Source: Chlorocebus sabaeus (lineage: Eukaryota; Chordata; Mammalia; Primates; Cercopithecidae). From it: 64,000 nucleotides of DNA. A program made the position numbers and the translations under genes. Below the pieces are notes generated by a model, which saw nothing but the letters and a program-made list of their open reading frames with translations, made no database searches and had not been told where the DNA came from. Position 1 is the first letter of the stretch, and each line of letters begins with the position of its first letter. Where the stretch lies: assembly GCF_047675955.1 (NCBI RefSeq), contig NC_132915.1, positions 13,511,766 through 13,575,765 of the forward strand, in the 5' to 3' direction. This document shows, piece after piece, positions 11,525-23,141 of the stretch.

Positions 11525-11639
11525 TAAGCCCAATTTCTAAAAAAAAAAATCAATGAATGCCAACCAAAACAGAATCTATGAGCCAAATTCAGCTTTCCAG
11601 TCTGACTTTCGCATTAAACGATAGCTATGTCAATACTTA

Positions 11640-12015
11640 GCTGTAGTGGCAGAGAGTATAGACTCAGGAGCCAGACTACTTGGATCAAATCCTCCTCCAC
11701 CATTTACCAGCTGTGTGACTTTCAGCAAGTGGCTTCACATCCTAAGCCTCAGTTTCCTCAGGTGTACTATCAGGGCAGGAACTATACTTGTTCATAGGTA
11801 GGGGTGATCATATGCCCAGGTGGGCCTAGGATGGTCCTGGAATATAGAATATTTTTATAATGATTAGAATAATTAAAAGAATAATTATCAACAGTGTCTC
11901 TTTCACTGTGAAAACTGTCCATCATATAGGGTCATGGCAGGGTTAAAGAGATATAATCTATGTAAAGTACTGACCATAGTGCCTAGGATATAGAAGATGC
12001 ACCCAAAATAATTGG
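11640..12015 (+). repeat. MIR SINE with internal foreign segment
   Basis: The MIR start ('ccaccatttaccagctgtgt', 'taagcctcagtttcctca') and MIR end ('agggttaaagagatataatc', 'catagtgcctaggatata') flank about 160 bases (11763-11925) that are not MIR. The stretch 11742-11976 is the source of the copy found at 13109-13344. Confidence 0.65.
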
Positions 12016-12420
12016 CAATAGCTTCATGTAAGACTAGCTCTGTGCAGAATTAGGAGGGGAGAGAAGTTTGTCTTCAGAGTTGTCCCAGCCCCAGTCTCAT
12101 ACTACCCAGATTCCTTCACATTGGCATCCCACATATGCCTGGACCTTTCTCAGTGACCTCAAAAAGCTGTCTCTGATCCACTCCTTCAGGACTCTCCTTC
12201 AGGGCTCAGCAAGCTGATCTCCCAGACAGAGTAGTCTGGTCTTGCCAGGTTCCCAGGAGACTTATGTACTGCCCTTCCTAGGTAAGTTGAGATAAAAAAG
12301 GATTAATGGGGACTTTAGGCTGGTGGAAGGAGATGATTTTGGGTAGCTTTCAGTATTTCTTCAAACAACACACACTAACAGCTCCTTGTAAACTTGAGAC
12401 CTACCTTGATTTCTTCAATC
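12016..12420. other. Unassigned low-copy sequence
   Basis: A moderately GC-rich stretch without a recognised repeat. No exon signal is convincing. Confidence 0.35.
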
Positions 12421-12439
12421 TATTTTATATATATTTATA

Positions 12440-12477
<38 letters not shown>
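12421..12477. repeat. (TA)n microsatellite
   Basis: About 57 bases of TA repeats with two TTTA interruptions on the left. It is likely polymorphic in length and easily melted. Confidence 0.95.
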
Positions 12478-12479
<2 letters not shown>

Positions 12480-12841
12480 CAAATCTGAATTTATACCAAG
12501 CATAAAATCAATGAGTCCAGTGCCCTCCAGCCAAATGCTATTCTAAAACATAGATCATGGCATTTGTTTAAGCTGTCCTCACTTACCATGAAAATTAACA
12601 GAAGACTTAGAACTTTTACTAAAATACAAACTACAACCCCTTAAGTTTATTTCCTAGTTAAACTGTTCCAGTCATCTGTTACTGCACAACCAACTATCCC
12701 AAAAACTTAGTGGTGTAAAACAACTATGTACCGTTACCTCTCCTGGGGCTGGGGGTTGACAGGCTTAGCTGGGTGGTTCTTACTTGGGGTGCCTCATTTG
12801 GTTACAGACAGAGCACAGCTGGAACTTGAGCCACTGGAAGG

Positions 12842-13481
12842 TGCATTAGTCTGGCATTGCAATAAAGGAATACCTGAGACTGGGGAATTTATTTTTAAAA
12901 GAGGTTTTGTTTGGCTTACAGTTCTGAAGGCTGTACAAGCATGGTGCCAGAATCTGCTGGGCTTCTGGGGAAGACTCAGGAAGTTTTAGTCAAGGTGGAA
13001 GGGAAGGGGAGCCAGCATGTCACATGACAAGAGAGGAAACAAGAAAAGAGAAGGAGGTGCCAGGCTCCTTTAAATAGTTAGCTGTCATGTGAACTAAGAG
13101 AGTAAGAACTAAGCCTCAGTTTCCTCAGGTGTACTATCAGGGCAGGAACTATACTTGTCCATAGGCAGGGGTGATCATATGCCCAGGTGGGCCTAGGACA
13201 GTGCTGGCATATAGAATATTTTTATAATGATTAGAATAATTAAAAGAATAATTATTAACAGTGTCTCTTTCACTGTCAAAACTGTCTGACATATAGGGTC
13301 ATGGGAGGGTTAAAGAGATAATAATCTACATAAAGTACTGACCAAGTACTGCCCATCACCAAGGGGATGGTGCTAAGCCGTTCATGAGGGATCCACTCCA
13401 TGACCCAACATCTCCCACATTCAACACTGGGGTCACATTTCCACATGAGATTTTGAGGAGACAAATATCCAAACCATATCA
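12842..13481 (-). repeat. MST-type LTR, antisense, inserted in MLT1 and itself interrupted
   Basis: It starts 'tgcattagtctggcattgca' and ends 'aaaccatatca', the reverse of the MST/THE1 LTR ends. TSD 'gaagg' is perfect at 12837-12841 and 13482-13486. Bases 13109-13344 are foreign to the LTR. Without them it would be about 404 bp, normal for this family. Confidence 0.9.
13109..13344 (+). repeat. 236-bp duplicate of 11742-11976 inside the LTR
   Basis: By eye the copy has about 14 substitutions and one 1-base indel relative to 11742-11976, around 94 percent identity. The upstream copy continues smoothly into MIR on its left, whereas this copy abuts LTR on both sides, so this is the derived copy. 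No poly(A) tail and no clear TSD are present. Confidence 0.93.
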
Positions 13482-13911
13482 GAAGGTGTCTCCACTCTCA
13501 CGTCTTATGTGTAGGCTGGAAAAGCTGGGGACTGCTTGAGCATCTATCCTGAAGCAGCCTCTCCACATGGCTAGGCTGGGCTTCCTACGCAGTATGGCGG
13601 TCTCAAAGTAGTTGGACTGGTAGTAGGTGGTCCGTGGATTTCCCCAAGAGGGAATACGCCAGGAGACCCAACAGAAGCTGCAAGGCTTCTTATGATTTGG
13701 AGGTTAGACTATGCCAGTTCCACCACATTCAACTGGTCAAGAGCAAGTCACAGGCCAGCCTAGATTCATTAAGGTGGTGGAATAAGTTCCACCTCTCAAT
13801 GAAGAATGGCTTGTAGGGAAAGAAAGAACTTAACAGTATTCATCTTGGAGATACACTACCATACCATCCACCCATCTCTCTCCACCTTGTTATGAATGGA
13901 ATAACTAATGG

Positions 13912-14105
13912 ATTCAAACTAACTAGAAGAGAGGATTCTGAATGCTGTGACTACAAAGAAATGATAAATGTTTGAGGTGATGGATATACTAAATACCATG
14001 ATTGGATCATTGCATAGTGTATACATGTATTGAAACGTCACCCTGTATACCATAAACATGTACAATTATTATGTATCAAATAAAAACAAACAAAAAATAA
14101 TGAAA
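13912..14105 (+). mobile_element. L1MA-type 3' end
   Basis: Reads 'aaagaaatgataaatgtttg', 'aggtgatggatatactaa', 'catgtattgaaacgtcac', 'tgtacaattattatgtatca' and an A-rich tail, the shared 3' end of L1MA elements. It is strongly 5'-truncated. Confidence 0.9.
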
Positions 14106-15550
14106 TGGAAGACTTAGTAGCATCTGACTAAAATTTCCTGAATGATCTGTCTTACATTTTTAAAAATTGTTATTTTATCAATAATATCTGTTCATTTTTA
14201 AACTAGCAAATAGAAATGAGTAAATAAAAAATAAAAGATTTCCATGACCCAGAGAAAATCATTCCCAGGGAGTTATGAGTAAAACCAACATTTACCAGAT
14301 TAGAAAGCATGCAGACGTGATTTTTCAGCTCTTCCCCTTAAACACCAACTTAGTGCAGGAAAGCACTCAATGTTACCCAACTTAGTCGAACAGGCAAAGA
14401 GCCAGCCCCCAGATGTCAGAACAAATATAGGGGCTTAGCAATTGAATGGGTTGGAGGAGACAAATGATTTGAGCAGATGCCACGTTGAAGTTGTGAGAGG
14501 GAACATCTGCTGTCCCATTTGCTAAGGTATTTGGTAATCAGGAAGATGGTATAAATGCACAAACGGAGCAACCTGTATTGATATGCAGAGCATGAACACT
14601 GATGTCAATGTTTTGTAGCTAATTAGACGGCGAGTGTTACATTGTGTCTCTAATTTTACAGAATGAAAGCAGAATGTTCCTCTCCATCAGAGTTTACTGG
14701 CAATTTTCAAGCCGAGTGTGGCCTCATTCCCATTCGTCTGACAACATAATGAGCAGCAATGAACCACACAGTAACCAAGCCTCAGTTCCTTACATTATAC
14801 AGCCCAAATGTTCAGACTTCATTAGTTTTAAATGTCATCATAAAGTCACATTTCTTTGTGATTCAAAAGTGATGGTGCCTCGGGTTCCCACTGACTCGGC
14901 CCGATGAAGTCCAGTTCTTCTACCAGCTTCCTCTTCACCAGCATTTCTGGGACTGCCAAGGAATCATTTCGCTTGTCAGAATGCTGTTTTCATGACTGAT
15001 TGCAGCCTCAGCCACTGGGGAGGCTCTGGCTGCCGGTGGTGGCTCCCCTGGGGTCCCTGGACCTTCCTCTTTCCAGCTGCTGTTTTCTGCTGTACCATTC
15101 TGTCCCCCCAAAATGGACCCCTCTGACTTCCCATCATTGAATGCAGAAACCAAGCCGTAATGTTTAAAAGGGGTCTTATGGGGGTTGGGGTTTGGAGTTA
15201 ATTGAAAGGAATTACAACAAAAGAGAGAAACACTGGATAGCAGATTGATTCTCTATAGTTCACAGACAGTTTCCCTTGCTTGCCTTCTCTTTGCCTGATC
15301 CTCTACACACATCAAATAGGTAGTCCTAGCTTACCATTCCCACTAGAGGCAAACTCAATACCTGTTCTATTCAGCATCAGGACCTCAACCTCCACAAGAC
15401 CGCAAGAGAGGCAAACTCCCCCACCTCACCCTATTCCAGCCTGAAACTTGCCTCCTGAACTCTTTTCTGGTCCCAGGTCCTGCTGTTTTACAAAGCTGAT
15501 TGACAATGGCAATGTCCTTCAACTGGACATTATTTCCAGGAATCCTATTC
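14106..15550. other. Repeat-poor sequence, candidate conserved block 14420-14910
   Basis: No repeat family is recognised. Bases 14600-14900 retain several CpGs in AT-rich DNA and include 'gtagctaattagacggcga'. A 3' splice-site-like 'ctctaattttacag' ends at 14661 and is followed by a modest frame, but no donor or coding signal supports an exon. I treat it as possible conserved noncoding DNA only. Confidence 0.35.
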
Positions 15551-15552
15551 AG

Positions 15553-15614
15553 TCTTCTGTAACATTGCTGTGAGATCCAGTGATCTTCTGTAACATTGCT
15601 GTGAGATCCAGTGT
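15553..15614. repeat. 31-bp unit duplicated in tandem
   Basis: Two adjacent 31-base copies beginning 'tcttctgtaacattgctgtg' differ at one base. A shorter echo ('cagtgtgaccaaa') follows at 15610-15636. No gene is associated. Confidence 0.93.
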
Positions 15615-15718
15615 GACCAAACCCAGTGTGACCAAATGCACTTCTTCTCAGCCTCTTCTCCAGCGTGACCCACCTTACAGCTGTCTCAGCTCCTGCGTGT
15701 CATGAGCAGCAGCTTTAA

Positions 15719-17288
15719 TACACACACACCAGACACACACACTCACACACACCACACACACACACGCGACACACACGCACAACCCCACACATACCCCACA
15801 CACACACACCACCCCACACACACCACACACACACACCACCCCACACACGCCACACACACACACCACCCCACACACCACACACACACACACCACACACACA
15901 CCACACACACAACTCACGCACACCCTACACACATGCACAACCCCCACACACACACCCCACCCCACACACACACCACACACACACCACACACACCACACAC
16001 ACACATGCTACACACACGCACAACCCCACACATACCCCACACACACACACCACCCCACACATACCACACACACACCACCCCACACACACCACACACACAC
16101 ACCACCCCACACACACACACCACACACACACCACACACACACACCACCCCACACACACACACCACACACACACCACACACACACCACACACACACCACAC
16201 ACACATACACACCACACACACACCATACACACAACTCACGCACACCCTACACACATGCACAACCCCCCACACACACACCCTACCCCCACACACACCACAC
16301 ACACCACACACACACATGCTACACACATGCACCACAACCCCACACATACCCCACACACACACACCACCCCACACACACACACCACACACACAACTCACGC
16401 ACACCCTACACACATGCACAACCCCACACACACACCCCACCCCCCACACACACCACACACACACACCACACACACACCACACACACACACCACACACACA
16501 CACCACACACACACCACACAAACTCACACACACCCTACACACACGCACCACAACCCACCACGTACACCACACACACACCCCACCCCACATACACACCACA
16601 CACACCAGACACACATACTCACACACACCACACAAACACACCACACACACACCACACACACACACCACCCCACACAACCACACACACACCATACACACAA
16701 CTCACGCACACCCTACACACATGCACAACCCCCCCCACACACACCCTACCCCCCACACACACACACCACACACACACACACCACACACACACATGCTACA
16801 CACACGCACCACAACCCCACACATACCCCACACACACACACCACCCCACACACACCACACACACCCCACCCCACACACCACACACACACCACACACACAC
16901 ACCACACACACACCACACACACACCACACACATACCACACAAACTCACACACACCACACACACACGCACCACAACCCACCACGTACACCACACACACACC
17001 CCACCCCACATACACACCACACACACCAGACACACATACTCACACACACCAAACACACCACACACACACCAGACACACACACACACCAAACACCACACAC
17101 CAGACACACACACACCACACACACAACTCACACACACCCTACACACACGCACAACCCCACACACACCCCACCCCCCACACACCACACACACAAACTCACA
17201 CCCAACACACATGCACAACCCCACACACACCACACACATACACCACCCCACACACACACCACAAATACACACACACACACTCACCTCC
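15719..17288. repeat. CA-rich minisatellite (CACACCA units) with higher-order repeats
   Basis: About 1.57 kb of almost pure C and A on this strand, built from CACAC, CACCA and CCCCA words. Marker blocks recur. The 'aactcac..caccctacac' block starts near 15911, 16233, 16392, 16521, 16699, 16942 and 17125. The 'acccaccacgtacacca' block occurs at about 16553 and 16974, 421 bases apart. Very long frames of Thr-His-Pro or Cys-Val-Gly repeats on both strands are products of composition and not genes. Confidence 0.97.
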
Positions 17289-17553
17289 CAAGAACAAGCA
17301 AGAAGCACAGAGACTGGAATTCTTACAAAGAAAAGCAATGCTTCCTGTCACTACAAACCAAAAACAACCAACCACACCTACAGAGGGACTCATTAGAACA
17401 CCCACCCATTCTTGTTGTCCAGCAGACCTCCCAAGGCGGGACTTCAAGGACTCAACTTCAGGAACCCAATTCCAAGCCTTTGGGTAAGTTCCTAACGTTC
17501 ACATCTTCCACAAGGACAAAGCAGGGGTTCTTGCTTCCTGATTAAACACTCAC
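17289..17553. other. Unassigned low-copy sequence
   Basis: The unique right flank of the minisatellite. It shows no recognised family or exon. Confidence 0.4.
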
Positions 17554-18141
17554 TGTGATGGTGTTCCCAAATAATAGGACAGAGTGCTTGAAAGGTAAAT
17601 TTAAACCTGCAGGGTAAACGCACCTGGTAGCAATAGCTTAATCATACCCTTAGACTGACTCTGCATGGAAGGTATACCTGAAGGTGCACTCCAAACTATG
17701 GAATCGGGGAACAGCCAACCAGGAGAGTCATTCATTATCTATGAGGAGCAACTGAGCCCCCAGCCCACCCATGGAACACAGGTCATACAGAGAACTGAGA
17801 CCCTGAGTTTTGGCTTAAATGAAGGTTATAAAGTGGAGGTTGTTAGCGGGAGGGTGGTCAGTGAAAACTCTATATAAACTGCATGTTATTTGCAAGTGGT
17901 TGTGGTTTTCCTGTCCAGCCCAACGCCACTGGACTGTATGTAAGGCAGATATCTTGTCCAGCCCACTACCACTGGACTGTTTCTGCACATAAGGCAGTTG
18001 TTCTGTCCAGCCCATGGCCACTGGACTCTCTCCCCTGTATGGAAGGCCCTAATAAAACTCCGTCTCCTTTGCTGACTCTGGATCTCTTCTTTGGCATCTT
18101 GATCCCAGTGCCTTCCCTATTGAGGCTAACAGGGGTTCAAC
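17554..18141 (+). repeat. Probable ERV1-class LTR with three internal repeats
   Basis: A TG..CA-bounded block with a TATA-like 'ctatataaact' at 17869-17880 and AATAAA at 18051-18056. Between these signals a 'gtccagccca..ccactggact' unit occurs three times (17913, 17956, 18005). This layout fits U3-R-U5 of a retroviral LTR. I cannot name the subfamily, and the TSD (tcac/acac) is only a 3 of 4 match. Confidence 0.6.
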
Positions 18142-18387
18142 ACTAAAATCCTCATCCCTCGAGAAGGAAAATTTCATCCTGGAAGCTGAAAATGGTGGGG
18201 CTGTTATGTCCAGCTCATATCTACCTCTTAGAGACAGAGAGAGAGAAATGGCATTTCTCCCTTATAAGTTTAAAACATAAACAAATGTATTCCAACCTGA
18301 TCTATATTAACTTTCAGGGACTGATCCTAGAGAAGAGGAAAGTTCCCATAAAAACAATTGGGAGGCACTTTTTAAGAAACAATTTCT
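18142..18387. other. Unassigned sequence between LTR and L1
   Basis: Could be retroviral leader sequence following the LTR or host DNA. No coding or tRNA-primer match is recognised. Confidence 0.3.
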
Positions 18388-18790
18388 TGTTGATACATAA
18401 TAAATATACATACCTTCAAGGTACATGTGATAATTTTAATACATTTATATAATTTGTAAGTTTGATCAAGTCAGTGTAGTTGGGATAACCATCACTTTAA
18501 ACATTTGTCTTTATACTAGAAATAGTTGAATTATTCTCTTCTAGCTATCTTGAAAGGTAAAATAGCTTATTGTAAATTATAGTTACCCTACTGATTTATC
18601 AAACACTAGGTTTTATTTCTTCAATCAAACTGTATATGTTCACCCATTAATCAAATTCTGTTCATGCCCTCCTCCCCATTACCCTTCCTAGCCTCTGGCA
18701 ACCATTATTCTACTCTCTGTCTTCATGAGATCCACATTTTTAGCCCCTACATGAGTCAGAATGTGTGATATTTGTCTTTCTGGGGAAGCA
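18388..18790 (-). mobile_element. L1MA-type 3' end, antisense
   Basis: The reverse of the L1MA 3' untranslated region: 'gatacataataaatatacat', 'gtacatgtgataatttt', 'ttagcccctacatgagtcag', 'aatgtgtgatatttgtcttt'. The element is 5'-truncated. Confidence 0.85.
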
Positions 18791-19685
18791 CTTTTTTCCC
18801 CTATTTTTTCGTGGGGGGGCAGGCACATTTTCGAAAGCTGTTGTTAGACCACCCAGCTAAGAAAGGTACCTTAAGAACCAGACATCTGTCCAATACAGGG
18901 GAGCTTTGGATTTTAACTGCCTGTTCACCTAACTGAACCCCAATATTCTCTCATGGACGTTTGCACCTCATTGGGCACTACTTCTTCTCTTCTCTTCTCT
19001 TTTCTCTTCTTTCTTCTCTTCTCTTCTCATCTCTTCTCTATTCTCTTCTCTCCCTCCCTTTCTTTCATTCTTGTTCTCACTTCCTCTTCCTCCTTGTGTA
19101 TAGACAGTTCTATTAACTAGTTGAAAAACTTAGCTGTCCAGCTAGTGAGGTAGGTAGGATCCCTGCCTCATCATAAACTCCTGAACCTTGAGGAAACAGC
19201 AGGGTTGCCAAGCCTGGAGGTACTATGTGAGCCAGGATGGTGGCAATAGGAGAGGTACCTGGATGACAAGAGGCTCGCCCTTCAATGCTTGGCAGTAAGA
19301 CCCCAGGACCTTTTTAAACCGGAGGTGAAAATAAAAAGCTCTAATAATGACCAACATTGAGTTTTCCACCAGAAGAAAAGCTTGAGAGAATTAAGAAAAA
19401 TTTAAAAATAAAACCTTTATTACACACCAAATCCATAATCTGAGAAGCACTTGGAATTACTTTTGCATGTCCTCTGTGCCCCCCAAACTTTGAACCTACT
19501 CCCCAGTCAAAATCATCAACCCATCCTGATGAAGACCTGGGACCAGTCTGGGTTCTGCATTAACAAATGATACCATTTTTGAGGTTCTCAGTGCTTATTT
19601 TGTGCATCATGTTGATAACCTGCTTTCTCTAGCTGTTTTTCCTGAATTGCTACAAATTAGGAGCAATTACAGATAAAGAATGTAC
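18791..19685. other. Unassigned sequence with a (TTCTC)n tract
   Basis: Bases 18981-19072 form a pyrimidine tract of TTCTC/TCTTC units. The flanks, with 'aggtgaaaataaaaagctc' near 19323, could be a decayed LTR, but I cannot assign them. Confidence 0.4.
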
Positions 19686-20191
19686 ATTCTCTTTTTTGTT
19701 AACAGACTATTTTTAGAACAGTTTTGGGTTCACAGCAAAATTGAGTGGAAAGTACAGAGAGTTCCATATACCCCTTAGCCCACACATGCACAACCTCTCC
19801 GCTGTCAACATCCTGACCCACAGTGGAACATTTGTTACAATTGATAAAGCTGTATGGACGCATCATTATCACCCAAAGTCCCTAGTTTACATTAGGTCTC
19901 GGTGCTAAACACTCTGTGGGTGTAGACTAATGTATAGTAGCATGTATCTACTATTCTATCACCATGCAGAATCCTCTCATTGCCCTAAAAATCCTCTGTG
20001 CTATGTTTACTCATCCCAACCTCCCCCAAGTCCCTGGCAACCACTCATTATTTTACTGTCTCCATGATTTTGCCTTTTGTAGAATGTCATATGTTTGGAA
20101 TCATATAGTATGTAGTATTTTCAGATTGTCTGCTTTCACTTAGTAATGTGCACTTAAGTTTCATCCATGTATTTTCATGACTTGATAGCTC

Positions 20192-20485
20192 TTTTTTTTT
20201 TTTTTTTTTTTTTTGAGACAAAGTCTCGCTCTGTTGCCCAGGCTGGAGTACGCGATCTCAGCTCACTCCGCCTCCAGGGTTCAAGCAATTCTCTGCCTCA
20301 GACTCCTAAGTAGCTGGGATTACAGGCGCCCACCACCATGCCTAGCTAATTTTTTTTTTGTATTTTTAATAGAGATGGGGTGTCACCATCTTGGCCAGGA
20401 TGGTCTTGAACTCCTGACCTCATGATCCACCTGCTTTGGCCTCCCAAAGTCCTGGGATTACAGGTGTGAGCCAACGCACCCGGAC
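20192..20485 (-). mobile_element. Alu, antisense, inside old L1
   Basis: A T23 run, 'gagacaaagtctcgctctgt', ending 'gccaacgcacccggac'. A short imperfect TSD ('gatagctc' left, 'ggtagctc' right) supports insertion into the L1. Confidence 0.93.
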
Positions 20486-21188
20486 TGGTAGCTCGTTTCT
20501 TTTTAGCACTGAATAATACTGCATGGTCTGTGTATACCACAGTTTATTTATTCATTCACTACTGAAGGCCATCTTGATTGCTTCCAAGTTTCGGCAATTA
20601 TGAATAAAACTGCTACAAACACTTGTGTGCGAGTTTTTGTGTGGGTATAAGTTTTCAGCTCATTTGGGTAAATACCAAGGGGCATGATTACTGGATCTTA
20701 TGGTAAGACTATGTTCAGTTTTGTAAGAAACTGACAAAATGTCTTCTGACATGGCTGTACCATTTTGCATTCCCATCAGCAATGAATGAGAGTTCCTGCT
20801 GCTCTCAATCTTCACCAGCATTTGGTGTTATCAGTGTTTTGTCTTTTCACCATTCTAACAGGTGTGTCATGGTATTTCACTTTTGTTTTAACTTGCAATT
20901 TTGTAATGATGCATGATGTTGAGCATCCTATCATAAGCTTATTTACCCTCTGTATATCTTCTTTGATGAGGTGCCTGTTCAGGTCTCCTGCCTGTTTTTT
21001 AATTAGGTTGTTCATTTTATTATTGTGGGGTTTTAAGAGTTCTTAGTATATTTGGATAACAGTCATTTATTGAATATATCTTTTGCAAATATTTTCTTCC
21101 TGTCTGTGGCTTGTCTTCCCATTCTCTTGACCATGTCTTTTGTAGAAGTTTTTAATTTTGATGAAGTCCAGCTTACTATTCCTTTTCC

Positions 21189-21486
21189 TTTTTTTTTTTT
21201 TTTTTTTTTGAGATGGAGTTTCACTCTTGTCGCCCAGGCTAGAGTGCTGGCACGATCTCTGCTCACTGCAACCTCTGCCTCCCAAGTTCAAGTGATTGTC
21301 CTGCCTCAGCCTCCCAAGTAGCTAGGATACAGGTGTGTGCCATCACACCTGGCTAATTTTTTGTATTTTTAGTAGAGACAGGGGTTCACCATGTTAGTCA
21401 GGTCTTGAACTCCTGACTTCAGGTGATCCGCCCGCCTCAGCCTCCCAAAGTGCTGGGATTACAAGTGTGAGCCACTGTGCCTGGTC
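21189..21486 (-). mobile_element. Alu, antisense, inside old L1
   Basis: A T21 run, then 'gagatggagtttcactcttg', ending 'gccactgtgcctggtc'. The L1 reading resumes on the right ('tatgaatcatgcttctggta'). Confidence 0.93.
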
Positions 21487-22187
21487 AATTATTTCCTTTA
21501 TGAATCATGCTTCTGGTACTCTATTTAAAAAGTCATCACTATACTCAAAGCCACCTAGGTTTTCTCCTGTGTTATCTTCTAGATGTTTTATTGTTATGCA
21601 TTTTACATTTAAGTTGATGATCCATTTTGAGTTAATTTCTATGAAAGGTATAAGTCTATGTCTAATTCTTTTTTTTTTTTTTTTTTTTTTTGCACTTGGA
21701 TGTCTAGTTTCTCCAGCACTATTTGTTGAAAAGACTCTTTGCTCCATTGTATTGCCTTTGCTCCTACATCAAAGATCAGTTGACCATATTTGTATGGGTC
21801 TTTTTCTGGGCTGTCTATTCTGTTCCATTGATCTATTTGTCAATACCACACTGTCTTGATTACTGCAGCTCTATAGTTAGTCTTGAAGTCAGGTAGTGTC
21901 AGTCCTCCAACTTTGTTGTTCTCCTTCAATATAGAATTGACTATTCTGAGTCTTTTGCCTCTCCATACGAACTTTCAAATCATTGTCTATAACCACAATA
22001 CAGCTTCCTAGGATTTTGATTGGGATTGTGCTGAATCTATAGATCAAGTTTCAAAGAATCAACATCTTGATAATATTGAGCCTTCCTATCCATCAACATG
22101 AAATATCTCTTCATTTATTCAGTTATTCTTTGATATTTTGTTAAATTCATACCTTAGTATTTCATTTTGGGGAGTGCTCACATACAG

Positions 22188-22445
22188 TTGGCCCTCTATA
22201 TCCTCTGGTTTCCATCCATAATTTCAAACAACTGCAGATCAAAAATAGTTTTTGAAAAAAATAAAAAATAATATAAAATAATACGAATTTTAAAAGCAGC
22301 ATAGTATGATAACTATTTGCACAGCATTTTCATTATATTAGCTATTATAAGTAATCTAGAGATTATTTTAAATATACAAGAGGAAGTATGTAGGTTATAC
22401 ACAAATATTACACCATTTTATATAAGAGTCTTCAGCATCTGAGGA
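22188..22445 (+). mobile_element. Tigger-type DNA transposon fragment (MER2/Tigger1-like end)
   Basis: Begins 'tacagttggccctctatatc' and continues with 'actgcagatcaaaaatag' and 'ataagtaatctagagat', the terminal part of a MER2/Tigger family. The far end is missing and L1 resumes near 22446. Interior A-rich runs are expanded. Confidence 0.75.
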
Positions 22446-22923
22446 TTTGCTAACATTTTGTCAAAGATTTTTGCATCTGTATTTATGAGACATATTGTTC
22501 TGTAGCTTTCTTGTAACGTCTTTGTCTGGTTTTGATATTAGAGTAATGCTACCCTCATAGAATGAATTAGGAAGTTTTTTTCTGGGGTTTTATCTTCTGA
22601 AAAGGATTGTAGAGAATTGGTATAATTTCTTACTTAAATATTTGGTAGAATTCCCCAGTGAATCCATCTTGTCCTGATGTTTTCTGTTTTGGAAAGTTTT
22701 TAATTATTGATCCAGTATTTTTAATGGATATAGGCCTATTCAGATTGTCTATTTCTTCTTGGGTGAGTTTTCGCACATATGTCTTTCATGGAATGTGTCC
22801 ATTTCATCTAGGTTGTCAAATTTGTAGGCATAGAGTTGTCCATAATATTCCTTCATTATCCTTTTGATACTCATAGGATTTGTAGTGATGTCCCTTCTTT
22901 CATTTCTGATATGAGTAATTTCT

Positions 22924-22949
22924 GTCTTCTCTCTCTCTCTCTGACTCTT

Positions 22950-23007
<58 letters not shown>

Positions 23008-23010
23008 CCC
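22924..23010. repeat. (TC)n microsatellite
   Basis: About 87 bases of TC repeats with a few GA or TT breaks, directly before a monomeric antisense Alu. It may have grown from that element's tail. Confidence 0.95.
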
Positions 23011-23016
23011 CTCTGT

Positions 23017-23141
23017 TTTAGAGACAGGGTCTTGCATGTTGTTCAGGCTGGCCTCAAACTCAAACTTCTGAGCTCAGGTGATCCTCCCACCTCAGCCTCC
23101 AAAATAGCTGGGATTAAAGGCTTGCATCACCATGCCTGGCC
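23017..23141 (-). mobile_element. Monomeric Alu (FLAM-like), antisense
   Basis: Only one Alu arm is present: 'tagagacagggtcttgcatg' to 'caccatgcctggcc'. The sequence is AluJ/FLAM-like ('gagctcaggtgatcctccca'), so it is an old copy. Confidence 0.85.

Larger units (their letters stand above)
12650..13830 (-). repeat. MLT1-type MaLR LTR, antisense, split
   Basis: The left part (12650-12841) has 'aacttagtggtgtaaaacaa' and 'cttagctgggtggttctta'. The right part (13487-13830) has 'cctctccacatggctagg', 'aagaatggcttgtaggg' and nearby words in the antisense MLT1 order. An MST LTR with a perfect 5-base TSD interrupts it. Confidence 0.75.

Noticed and set aside
14644..14907. Possible internal exon after an acceptor-like CAG at 14661
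   Set aside because: There is no matching donor and no recognisable protein domain, so I keep it only as a noncoding candidate.
15702..17545. Open frames of 400-560 codons rich in Thr, His and Pro, and antisense frames rich in Cys, Val and Gly
   Set aside because: They exist only because CA repeats lack stop codons in several frames. All frames on both strands are open at once and no unique protein sequence or domain is present.
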